Part shown: in pieces, positions 33,608-44,018 of the stretch
Position numbering within the stretch: the stretch's first letter is position 1
How the letters are laid out: each line of letters begins with the position of its first letter
Translations under genes and position numbers: made by a program
Notes under the pieces: generated by a model
What the model was told of the DNA's origin: nothing
What the model saw: only the letters and a program-made list of their open reading frames with translations
Databases searched by the model: none
Assembly: GCA_003184365.1 (NCBI GenBank)
Contig: NKYR01000080.1
Coordinates: forward strand, 1 to 64,000
DNA from: Evernia prunastri
Taxonomy: Eukaryota > Ascomycota > Lecanoromycetes > Lecanorales > Parmeliaceae
Length of the DNA stretch: 64,000 nucleotides
Reading direction: 5' to 3'

Positions 33608-34643
33608 TCACACCTCACTCATCCCCATCATCTTACTTCTCACCCCACTATTAACCACTCCGCCGACCCCAAACGCCGGCACGATTCTGCCCATCCTCGC
33701 CACACTGCTCCCCAACCAGTCCCTCCCCACCTTCGCCACTCTCGTCCTCCACGGCGTCCCGTGGCCCATGGGCCTGTTGTACAGATCCAACCCCCACAGA
33801 TGCAACGGCGTGCTGAACAGCTGTATACCGGCCGGGGCCAAGAACTGCGCGACGCTGACCCTGCCGACCGACTTTTCCACCTCCTCCGATATCGGCAGCA
33901 ACGGCGCGATGAGAGGCGGGAGGTTGAACGACGCGAAGACGGTCAGGGAGTCCCGCATCGCGAAGAGCGCGTAGCTCGCCGCGGGGACCGCCCGGGCCGC
34001 GGCCCCCGCGACGCCGCCGCCGGGCGGGGGCCCGAACATGCGGGCGAACTGGCTGTCCTTGTAGAGGCAGAGCGACATGTTGACGCCGGCCGTGGCGAGG
34101 AATTTCGCCGGGCCCGCCGTGACGGTCTCGGGGGCGTTGTCCGAGACGGTGCTGCTGGCGGTGTCGATGCCGTTGGCGGTGGCGTAGGTGCCGAAGTAGA
34201 GGGTCGAGATCAGGAGGGCGGGTTTGGAGGTCAGGTAGCGGTGGGGCCGGGTGAGGAGGGAGAGGAGGGAGGCGCGCATGGAGGCGCGGAGGGTGGAGCG
34301 GTTGGAAGCATTCTCGATGATCGCGCTGAGGTGGTGGGTGGGGTGTGTCAGTGAGGGGTTTTGGGAAAGTTTTTGAATCAAGAGTGAAGATGAGGAGGAG
34401 GAAGGAGGGTTGGGTATACCGATCAATAGCACAAACGAGAGGTGAGACAAGGCCCGAAGCGCAGGCCGCGGCGGCCAAGTCGGATAACACTCGCCATGGC
34501 AGGTTCTTTGTATTCCAATCGTGAGACTTGAGGGGAATCACTGCTGCTGGAGCGGGTGGTGGTCGAGGTAGGATGGCATTTGGTGGAGCAGGCTTGTCCC
34601 CAATGGATCCCGCAAGACCATTGCGATCCAATTCACGCGTCAT
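33608..34643 (-). CDS. Conserved fungal membrane protein, probably mitochondrial
   Basis: I recognise the pattern as conserved in ascomycetes but cannot name it. Two exons: 34420-34643 and 33608-34325, 313 residues. After a Pro-rich start (MTRELDRNG, PPPAPAAVIPLK) comes the conserved block WRVLSDLAAAACASGLVSPL, then the junction CAIDRAIIENASNRSTL, STLYFGTYATANGIDTASS, GVNMSLCLYKDSQFARMFG, YALFAMRDSLTVFASFNLPP and FSTPLHLWGLDLYNRP. The segments resemble short amphipathic or membrane helices as in mitochondrial inner-membrane proteins; there is no signal peptide. The second exon is very GC-rich around 33900-34150, which produces a long antisense open frame (33455-34354) that is not a gene. Location and function are inference. 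Confidence 0.72.
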
Positions 34644-34956
34644 AATCTGTAGTATACTGGTAAGACATATCCAAATTCCATTGCCGACATTTTCAACTTC
34701 AATGCTGACCAGGCATGACTTGAGACGCAACTTTTCTTTGGGGCTGGTACGGTACGAAAATTACCACAAGGCGTCACATAACATTCAGCTAGCCGCATCG
34801 AGTAAACCGGCACGCGAGCATTCCCTCGGTTGCTTTCAACATCTTGTCTGGCTCTACGGAGTATACATGGGCTTATAGTCACTTTAATTTTTTTTATTTT
34901 TCACCGAAATCCTGGGTACGTAGCAGGATTTGCAATGCTTTCAATGCCTTCTAGGT
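34644..34956. other. Intergenic region before the cystathionine lyase gene end
   Basis: 313 bp; the promoter of the membrane protein gene and the 3' end of the lyase gene share it. A poly-T run at about 34888-34900 is the only notable feature. Confidence 0.35.
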
Positions 34957-36480
34957 CTAGAAGATGTTGTTCGACTGGGTATCAAGTTTGGCACTAGGCC
35001 CCTTTTCAACCGCATGAAAGCCCTCGTGGGTGAGGTTGACCGCGCCTGCTAAAACAAGCTTGATGGCATTAGCAAAGCCCAGTCAAATCATAGAGGCTAC
35101 GACTTACAGCTCTGCTCAAATCGTCTATAAGGTCATCAGCGTCTTCAATCCCAACACATAGCCTGATGATATCCTCCGGCAAAGCCCTCTCTTGCCTCGT
35201 CTTTGCATCAATACTGGCGTGACTCATACGGCATGGCATACTGATCAAGCTGTTGACGCATCCAAAGCTGACGCTTATTGCCCACAGCTTCGCCGCTTCA
35301 ACAATTCGCTCGCTAACATGGATACTACCTGTTTCAAAGGATAGCACCGCGCCTGCGCCTCGTGCCATGGAGTTGTGGAGCTCGTATTGAGGATGTGACT
35401 TAAGTCCTGGATATCGCACTTTAAAGCCGTGCGATTCCAGGAACTCTGCTATCCGTTGGGCGTTTGACTGTTGTTGCTCCATTCGGACCTTCAGGGTCTT
35501 GATTCCTCGCATAAGAAGCCAAGAGTCAAAAGGTGCGAGGCCGCACCCTGACGCATTGATGGTAAAATAGAGTTTGTCGCCAATGGCGCTACTATTAACG
35601 GCTAGCACACCTGCCATCAAGTCATGATGACCAGAGAGGTACTTTGTGCCACTTTCGTAGACAATGTCGGCTCCTAATTCCAAGGGGTTCTGTAGCAGAG
35701 GTGACAGCATGGTGTTGTCGACCGCCACCAGGGCCTCAGGGTTCGCTTCGTGTGCAAGTTTGGCTATTGTAGGGATGTCGACGATTTTGATCAAAGGGTT
35801 TGTAGGTGTTTCCAGGAGCACCATAGCCGTCTTGGGTCCAACAACTCTCTGTACCAACTCAGGCTTTGTAGTATCGACGTGGTGTACGATGATCCCTCCA
35901 TTGGTCGAGAGGTATTTGAGCAGTCGATTGGTCCCTCCATACAAATCGTCGCCGGTCACCACTTCATCTCCAGGCCGTAGCAATCTTGTAATGACGTCCA
36001 GAGCACCCATGCCCGAGGAAACGACGAGGGCGCGCTCCGCGCGCATAATTTTGGCCAGATGCCGTTCGAGATGTGTTCGCGTAGGATTACCAGATCTTGT
36101 ATAGTCATATTCGGCTCCTTCACCACCAGCAGACGTTTGCTTAAATGTCGCAGACTGATTCACAATCGCGGTCAGCATGTGAGCTAAGTCAGTGAGAGGG
36201 GAGATCCTTAGGAACCCCACGCAACCCATCGCAATCAAAACTTTCCTACCTGGTAGATGGGTGTACTGCTGGCATTGTATTGGTCTGTTCCCTCTGTGTA
36301 AACCAATTCCGTCGCTAAAGCATATCTTTTGCCATTTCGTGGGCTGGAGGGCGCAGGCGAGGGAGGCAGGTCGTGTCCGTCCAAGTCGATTTTCGAGAAT
36401 ACTTTGCCTAGAGACTTAGTTGATCGCGAATATCCTTCAACTGGATCATCGCCTGGCTGATCTGGCCGGAAGCCTGACAT
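34957..36480 (-). CDS. Cystathionine beta-lyase-like PLP enzyme
   Basis: A Cys/Met-metabolism PLP enzyme that most likely cleaves cystathionine to homocysteine. Exons: 36250-36480, 35108-36154, and a final exon ending at 34957. The N-terminus is extended (MSGFRPDQPGDD...). Key blocks: EYDYTRSGNPTRTHLERHLA (PLP phosphate), SSGMGALDVITRLLRPGDEV, GDDLYGGTNRLL, LLETPTNPLIKIVDI, VAVDNTMLSPLLQNPLELGA and the Schiff-base lysine in ESGTKYLSGHHDLMAG. C-terminal block PEDIIRLCVGIEDADDLIDD. The last junction is uncertain: the consensus donor gtaagt after SRA does not connect in phase with the conserved-looking tail GAVNLTHEGFHAVEKG, while a weaker donor a few bases downstream does; reading through ends at 35069. 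The gene is otherwise intact. Gamma-lyase or synthase activity cannot be excluded. Confidence 0.85.
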
Positions 36481-37050
36481 GTTGTGGGAGGTAATGGAGC
36501 TTTCGTTGACCGCCCCGAGTCTTTCTAGCCGTAGGCTGCTCTTTCGAATCAATTTCCTTAATTTCCTGGTAAGGAGTGTAGAGTAATTCAACTGGAATTT
36601 GTTTGTCAAGTATAGAGCTTTTTCTGAGGGACTGACTGAGTAGTGAATGAATGTTAGATGTAAGAAAATGGACAAGACGATTGTTCGCGAGCCGCATAAT
36701 CTGGGGAAACTTTAAAAATGATGCAATACTAAGTCCGTCCTATCGCGAATCCATGAGTTGAGCGTTTCTACCATACTCTACCTGTCTACGACTACGAGCA
36801 CAAGGTCTTTTTTACATTCCATGCCTGAGCTATCCCAAGCATGATTGTGTAATATTGGAACGATCTCATCAGATATGTTACAGCGTGGACAAATTTCCGT
36901 GTCACGTAGAGAACCCGTATTCTTTAGCGAACAAGACATGCTGCCTCGGGAGCTTCGTCGCATAATGCAATACATAATCGATCCAATTCCTACTCGTGTA
37001 GCGATGGCCCAAAAGGAAAGTAGACCTTCCAAAAATGGATATGCTAGCAA
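36481..37050. other. Intergenic region between lyase and kinase genes
   Basis: 570 bp with a frame at 36778-37050 (minus) lacking similarity. It provides the lyase promoter and the kinase 3' end. Confidence 0.35.
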
Positions 37051-39662
37051 TCAGTTACGCTCATCGTGGCTTCGGTGACGCCCATGCGTGCTCGTGTTTG
37101 AGGATGCGATGGAAGCATTTCGAGATCGTCCCAAGAACTCGCTCGCAGAACTATTCCGCCTATGCGTAGTTCGTGGAGAAATCGGTGACGTCAAACTAAA
37201 CGGCGGCGTTGTCAAGAAATCCCCCGTTCTCCGTTCGGGAGAGCGACGATCGGGAGGCTTTAGAGACAATCGAGGCAGATAGGGAGACCGCTCCTGGGCG
37301 CCATTGTTGTCGGGCAAAGAATCATTATTGACGTTCTCCAGGTCAATCGTCTTTTGCTTGTATATCCGGTCCAGAGTATCATATAGATCCAATGCCGGAA
37401 TCCTACTTTCCTTGACTGGATCAAGCATCCTGACTACCAATTTCAAAACCTCTTTGAATGGCTGGTTCTTCTGCTGCAAGATTGCTGCTTTCAGGGTCTC
37501 GATCCAATTTTCAACGGATTTGCGGACCGTAATGTCGCCATTCTGGAGCATCTGCCAAAAGCCATCGTCTTCCACGGCATCTGTCAGGGACTCGGGATAG
37601 CGTCTGCCAATCCTTTTCCTCCTAAAGTCTTCAACCGCTTGGAAGCCCAAGATGGCCCAGATGAGTAGTTCAAGGAACACACATCCCAGAGACCACACAT
37701 CGTACGGTCGTGATGACTTACGCCCTGGCTTGGCTGCTTCGGGCGCCTCATAGGTAAGGGTTCCATTGGCTGACGAGGTATTGTAACTTCCCGAGCGATA
37801 TGTATGTACTTTGCCAGTCCCAAAGTCAGATATCTCAAAAGTTCCTCGCGGGCCAGTATCTTTGTAGAAAAGTATGTTCTCCGGCTTGAGGTCATGATGA
37901 TATCCGGCCTTTCGTTCACCTGAACGAGGGGTAACAAGACTTGGTGCTGATTCTAAAGCGCCTGTACCAGACAAGTCATGAATCCCTTTGAGCGCTTCCG
38001 CCAAGCCACGGAATTCTCGTAGAAGCCATATGATATTCTCCTTTGTAGGACCGCCAAATTGTACCCATTTCATGTATTGGCGTAAATTGCATTGTGCATA
38101 TGGGAACAGCATGTAATATCTCCCTCCTTGTGTCCAAGTCGCCAGATGTGTGACGATGTGTTCAAGTGGGTATTTGCGGAGCTCGTCCAAGACTTTCAGC
38201 TCCCGCTGGAAGTCTTTGCCGACTCTATTGGGTCTGTCCCTAAATTCTTTGAGAGCAAAGGTCAAGTCTGTATTCTGTACCATTTTAGCTTTGCACAGTG
38301 ACATCAACGAGATACTGCTCACCTTGGAGAGTCTGTGATGGTCAGGGTCTATTCTGACACGATACACATTTGAGTAGGCTCCTGATCCACAGCACGCACT
38401 CTGCTTAGGGTCCTCGGTTTCGGGTGAAGCAGGCTCTATCACTTTTGCCAGGTCTCTCTGACGGCCAGCCTTCATGATTTTGTCCTGTTCTTCCTCCACC
38501 GGTACGAAGTGTATCGGTATGACGATGCTGTCATGGAAGTCCTGGTGCTTGCCAACGTTATCAAATTGAGCCGCCGTAAAGCAACCTCGCTTACTCAATA
38601 AGTTGTTGAAATTAGGTCCACATTTGTCATGACAGCAATCTCGACGTTGCAGAGGCAGTTTCGCATCGCTGAAGCCTTTTCGCAGAAGAATGTTGAGACA
38701 TTCCATCTTCAACTCATTATACACGCACAGCGCTAGTAGGATGGCAGCTTTTGACTGCACTCTGTGTATGAAGCGTTTCGTCTCCCCGAGTTCCATGTCC
38801 AGACGACGATCTTGAATAATGATCTCGCGAATAGCCTCCGGGGAGTTGAATCTCATGAGAGCTGTGCGTGGGATGTATGCCTTTTCGTCCCAAGCGTACT
38901 TGACCAAACTATGCATTTCCAGTCGTTTTGTAGCCGCCAAAGATACTTCGCTGGTGGCTCGACTGCGGTATGAGAAATAGTCCCGAAAGATGTCGACGCG
39001 GAGAGTCCGCAGAGGATCCGATCTCCAATAGTTCACCAGAATTGCGCAAACACTCTCCCAATCTTCCTGAGTTGTTAATGGTAGCCCACGTTTCTCCACG
39101 CGATCGCTAATGACAGTGCAGTTCCCATATCTGAAGTTGATCTCTTTATTCGCGAGAACTCGTGACGACGCTCCTCTGACGTGTTCTTCTGCAATTCTCT
39201 CAACGTTTTGATAGCTGTTTGGCTCCGTGTAGTTGATGGCCGATTTCTTGGCCGCAATAGGCTCCTTAGCCCCGTCAAAGGTGATGTGGAAAAAGCATTC
39301 GACGTTTTGTGGTATGTCGACAGCGTGTGAGGGATCGCCAGGGCCATCTAGGTCAATGCTTTCGTGGGAAGACGATTCCTCAGGTACTTGAGACCCTCCT
39401 AGGCCATCAAGGCTCTGTCGTGCAGGTCTTAAAGATCCTTCAACATTTTCGGATGGGTATAACACGATTTGAGGCCCAGCTGAGGCAGCAGTCTGTTCCG
39501 CAATGCTGCTGTTGTTATCGTAAACTACTTGGCTGAAAGACTCCGGCGGCGCTGCAAGAGGCTCAGTAGTTGGATCTATCACCAATCAAGGAGTCAGAAT
39601 AGTACTTGCCAGAGGCTCTGTCTTTGCATACCTCTGGCATTGCCGTAAGGCACCTTTTTCAT
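37051..39662 (-). CDS. Fungal-type protein kinase with unknown N-terminal domain
   Basis: Two exons: 39632-39662 and 37051-39575, 851 residues; the short first exon reads MKKVPYGNAR. Residues 1-100 are disordered. Residues 100-330 hold a fungal-specific region (VECFFHITFDGAKEPIAAKK, RVDIFRDYFSYRSRA, and CLNILLRKGFSDAKLPL) that precedes the kinase in many filamentous fungi. The kinase domain spans about 405-720: glycine loop GSGAYSNVYRV, lysine in FALKEFRD, catalytic loop YHHDLKPENILF (His replaces the usual Arg of HRD), magnesium loop ISDFGTGK, and LTYEAPEAAKPG, PYDVWSLGCVFLELL. A Ser/Arg-rich tail follows. All catalytic residues are present, so it should be active. Target unknown. These kinases are expanded in Pezizomycotina. 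Confidence 0.85.
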
Positions 39663-40198
39663 TCTGAAAGATAGTCTTTGCCAGATAGGAATACAGAATG
39701 AACAAGCGACAACAGCCTTCTGGAATTTTACGTAACGACCGAAATTATTTGCTTGATCTTGGCGAATGAAAGTAGCGCTTTGTGAAACCAAAGGCTGAAG
39801 ATTGACTGTGAGAGGCCGTTGAAATTCTTGGGAGAAGGATTATAAGTATATAAGGGGGTAATAGCCTTGTCAATTGAGCCTCAACAAGGCACAACCTGTC
39901 CCAAAAAGGTAGTCGCGGCCTTCCAGGCACAGTCGGGCGTTTTCTGGTTGCGTTGGGCAGAAAGCTCGGATAGGATGGTGGGTGAGGCCCCGTATTCATT
40001 GGTCGTCACGGAAATTGCACCCATGCCCGAGATGCACAAGACATCCGCCTGTCCTACACCAAGCCCTTTGCTCAGTCACACTGAAGAAGAAGGCGCAGTC
40101 GTCGTAGCACCAAGAATATTGAGCTAATTGATCCTTACACAAGATTGGGGAAGTGGGCGATTCAATCAGAAGCTACAAAGGTTGAATACCCAATCAGC
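39663..40198. other. Intergenic region between kinase and CorA-like genes
   Basis: 536 bp, no supported gene; the kinase promoter and the 3' end of the CorA-like gene lie here. Confidence 0.35.
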
Positions 40199-42160
40199 TC
40201 AGGCCTCCTGCTTCTGCGTGTGCGGGTTGATTCGACGTGATGGGAGGAGCGTTCTCCATGCGGACGGGCCCACATTTCTATTTGGCCTCGGCGTTTTCTG
40301 GGTTTGATATTGTACCCACACCCACCAAACGGCCAATGTACCCAAAGTAAGTGGTATGGAGATAACGGCAAAGAGCCACGCATTTGAAGAAACCACTGTA
40401 CGATTACTACCCCCTTCGCTTTGCTCCTGACTAACAAACTGCGTTGAGAAAAAATTCTGGCATCTCATCAGCATGCACAAGGAAAGCCACGCAACACTGG
40501 CCGTTACTCACTGACACAACCGTGGCAGGTAGGTAAATTAACGTAATGATGGTAAGCACCTTGACTGCTGCAGCGTCTTTCGTACTTTTCTCTGTGAGTT
40601 CTCGCATTGTAATATTTTCTTTCCTGGCTTCCTCTGCAAGCTGTTTCAGGGAGGATCCGTTTCCATGGTTCAGCAAGTTAGATAGCTGGACTTATTTAAG
40701 CTGGTGTAAAGCGGACTTTAGGATCTAAGGACCTCTTACTTACCAAGTTAATGGTTCCTTGAACCTTTTTGTGCAACGTCTCTACTTTGTTCCGGTTCGA
40801 AAGCACATCCTTCTGCCTGTCGTGAAGAGCAGAGAAGATGAAGTCAGATCCCATCCTATCACCACCATCCGATGTACTATCACAGTCGATACAGAATTCT
40901 TGGTATCTGTCGAGAAGCGATGTAATTGTGTCACGGGTTGTGTCAAAAATAAGGAGTATGTCGATGAGGCGATCTTCAAAGTCTTTCAAACTTTGCCTTT
41001 CTTCAAAATCTGCCACTCTCAGCGGATCTTTCTCATCGATAGATGCCACAAGCACTCTGTCAGTCTGCTTCTATTGTCAGTGTGAGAATGGGGATGGCGC
41101 AGTCAAGGTTCGGCGCACCTGTTGCGTTATTCTTTCTGTAAGGCCGACAATGTAAGAACGCCAATTTGCTAGTGCTGTATCAAGCACAATGAGATGGATC
41201 TCGAAAGGATTAAGTTGAGCTATGTTTTCGCTGCTCTTGATGTAGCGATCCAGAGATATTTCAGTATTTTTCGATGCTGCAATCATAACCCAACTTGAAG
41301 ATTGATCATTGGCCTTAAATTTATGGTAAACAGCTGTTTGCCGTATGGACCATGGGTCATGGATGGACCGATTATTGAGTTCTGCATATCTGAGCCCATA
41401 CGCGAGTTCTGGATGAGTTAGTCTCGAATACATAATTGGAGCAATGGCCAATACCGAAACCGGCGCTTAATCTACAGCTTGGTCCTTGTTTACATGCAGG
41501 AAGCTTTCTGAAGCGCAGTTGAGGAGGGCCAACCTCGTTCTCCCCATGCTTTGTCCCAAAAAGTAGTACAAACTCCTTGAACCGAGGAAAAATGGCGAAC
41601 TGAGACATCAAATCCTCAAAGAGCTCCCGGGTCACCAGTAAGCGACTGTAAGAATGTCGCTGCTTGATGAAACTATCACGATAAGTGAGCAACTACTAGT
41701 CCTAGAGATGGCATCATGATTGATAATGCACACACCATATGCGAAAGCATTTCTTCGATGCCTTTGATGTGTGAATCAGATCAGCCTGTACACTCCTAAT
41801 CGCCATGAGCTTTCTTACACTTGAAATCCTTTCGAGATTCGCGCGGTCTGAAATCCTTTGCGGTTCTAATCCGGGCTTCCCAGCATAGCGCGGAGGGTCT
41901 TCCCTTAGATATCGATCCCAGTCAATAGGAGATTCGGGCTCCGAAACGGATTCGACATCCTGCTTTGAGTCGCTTTTTGGCAAAAGATTCCATGCATCGA
42001 GACCCAGGTCTTGATTTGGCCGTTGAACATGGATTTCGATGTATGGATCTCCTTTCTGAAGCTCGAACAATTTGCTTGCCCTGGCTTCGAAGTATTGATC
42101 GGTTGCAGGACTTTGCTGGAAGGACAATGTCTGCTCTAGATATGATGATGCTCTCTTCAT
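40199..42160 (-). CDS. CorA-like membrane protein (fungal family)
   Basis: Six exons: 41736-42160, 41455-41672, 41119-41408, 40744-41070, 40512-40685 and 40199-40456, all in phase, 563 residues. The cytosolic part contains ELAYGLRYAELNNRSIHDPW and SIRQTAVYHKFK, the conserved start of the fungal CorA-like domain, then a long helical region (FEERQSLKDFEDRLIDILLI; LSNRNKVETLHKKVQGTINL). Near the C-terminus are two membrane helices: VLTIITLIYLPATVVSNFFS and WLFAVISIPLTLGTLAVWWV. The first helix followed by a short loop matches the CorA layout, but the GMN signature of true magnesium channels is absent, so transport is doubtful. The fungal family often stands near kinases, NLRs and other accessory genes; a signalling role is inference. 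Similar frames in other reading phases explain why no single long frame exists. Confidence 0.8.
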
Positions 42161-42640
42161 GCCTTTCAATTGAAAGGATTCCTAATCTTTGAGATGACGA
42201 ACTTGTACCTTCACAAAGATTTGTAGTGCATTATCAGCTGGCGCGCAAATTGGTGGGGGTTGAGTGGAAGATGTAGGGCTTTTAACAAAGGCGATGGCGA
42301 ACGATGCAGCTACTTTACGTAGCAGCCATCGGTGAGCGCTAAACCGATAGTACGTCAGCAAATCATTGTTGCGCCTTATTGTGCTACAGCCTTGTCGCAT
42401 TGGGTTCGCACAAGAGAGTTGTAGCTCGGCTGTGCAATGTGCATGCACACTCTCACCCTGCATGAGCCTTGTTTGCTTGCTTGCAAGTTGTACGAAACAG
42501 CGCATCGTCCGCTCGAACCGCACTTCCACGGCTTCCCACAGCTCACATCAATCTTCCACTCTTCCTTCATTCACAGGAATTCTTGACTTTTTCCCCTCCA
42601 ATTGACTTTATCGCAATCCACGTACATCGAAGTCATTACT
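42161..42640. promoter_or_regulatory. Divergent promoter region (CorA-like / small membrane protein)
   Basis: 480 bp between divergent starts. Frames at 42182-42605 overlap each other on both strands and show nothing recognisable. Confidence 0.35.
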
Positions 42641-43082
42641 ATGCCTGTGCAACAAATAATCGAGGATCGGTACATCGATTATAGGGAGTTGCAACTATTG
42701 CTTACGCGCAAGTTTCTTCCCGGAACATACTCCATTACCGTCAGTGGCTGCATTTCCGTAGCCGCCGCGATTGCTTTTCTGGCGGTGCTAATACGTGAGG
42801 TAGTGGAAGCTCAATAGATGGATAATCAAGGCTCCTAAAGCCTTGACAGACGTACACATCCCCCCTACCCTACATCTTGACCTCTCAGCCCATTCGCTGA
42901 CGACACGCAGTCAGAGCTCGAAGAGATCACCATTTGAGGATGTCAGTCCTGAAAACCTCTGGAGGCGGAACTTGAAAGCACGGAGATTCTTCAAGGGGAT
43001 GTGCGATGATGTCGCCCAAACATGGTCTGAAACGTGTACTCAGGTGCAACATTTATTACAACGGAAATTTAGGGATGGTTAG
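42641..43082 (+). CDS. Small hypothetical protein with one membrane helix
   Basis: Not recognised. Two exons: 42641-42794 and 42850-43082, joined in phase by a 55-nt intron (gtgagg...gacag), 128 residues. The start MPVQQIIEDRYIDYRELQLL is followed by LLTRKFLPGTYSITVSGCIS and a hydrophobic segment (VAAAIAFLAVLI, around residues 40-52). The second exon is hydrophilic and basic (SPENLWRRNLKARRFFKGMC). If unspliced the frame ends at 42817 after 58 residues. It starts 480 bp from the CorA-like gene on the other strand. The call depends on ATG, splice consistency and composition only. Confidence 0.4.
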
Positions 43083-44018
43083 AACGAGCCTCATGACAGT
43101 GGTAGAGAACATAAAGGGTTGAAAAAGGGCTTCGACATTATAGCCAATCATACTGCCAGATTTGCGACCATGAGTGCCTTGCGAACGCGGAGTATTCACT
43201 GTCATGCTACTGTTGTAAACTGCTGTATGAGGTACTCTGCACAATGAATTTCTTGATCAGCAGTTGCCGCGGAAATGTCCGGGTGTGTCAGGCTGTCAGC
43301 TTAGGTATTCTCTTCGACGGCAATTGTGTCACTTAGAGTACCTAAGGTACGTACTCGTAGCAGGGCGTATAATTTAAGATAACGCCAAGAAGCCTTTCAC
43401 GTAAGGTAGCCGTATATAGCATAGTAGGCTTGGCTAGTGGGGGGTAGAGGTACCTATCCTGCTGCATCAGGCTTCTTCCCTCATAGAATAATCAATCCTA
43501 CCCACTAAGGACCGAGCTATCTGTGCTACATGCTTTCTGATGTCGCAGGAGAAAGTATGGAATCAAACCCAATAACAATTAACTATTACCAGCAACCACC
43601 AGGCCCCAGTCGATGGGATATGCAGAGCTGCTGGGCACAGGCTAACCTCCTCACGTCCAACTTCTTAAAACCGCACTATAATCTTGAGCCGCGGTGAGCC
43701 GCAGTGGTAAGACCTATGAGAATCCCTACATCTGGTCCCTCTAGCAGGACCTCCGGGATGCCAGCTTTTCAGCTAACGCGGAGCCTTTGGTAATGATTTT
43801 GCCGAATACCATGTATAACAGTAGCTATACGAACAGTTCGATACAATCCATTAATCTTTGCGGGTTGATGTTCCCTTATCTTACCCCAAAAAACAAAAAA
43901 TTTGTGTCCAATGGCCGTATCTCATCGCCTCATAGCCGTCATGAACGGGCACTGTTCCCTGGGGATTCGTGGCGTAGTGAAAATAAGTAAGACGCGTGTC
44001 GAGATCAAAAGTACTCTT
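43083..44018. other. Intergenic region, no supported gene
   Basis: 936 bp. Frames at 43056-43244 and 43787-43990 are short and featureless. The stretch separates two genes whose ends face each other. Confidence 0.4.

Noticed and set aside
33455..34354. A 299-codon open frame on the plus strand
   Set aside because: It is antisense to the GC-rich second exon of the conserved membrane protein gene; its Arg/Gly/Glu-rich composition is what a shadow frame of GC-rich DNA gives.
33651..34730. A 359-codon minus-strand frame that includes the start of the membrane protein
   Set aside because: Only its first part (after 34643) is exon one; the rest runs through the intron and an alternative frame of exon two and is Arg/Pro/His-rich nonsense.
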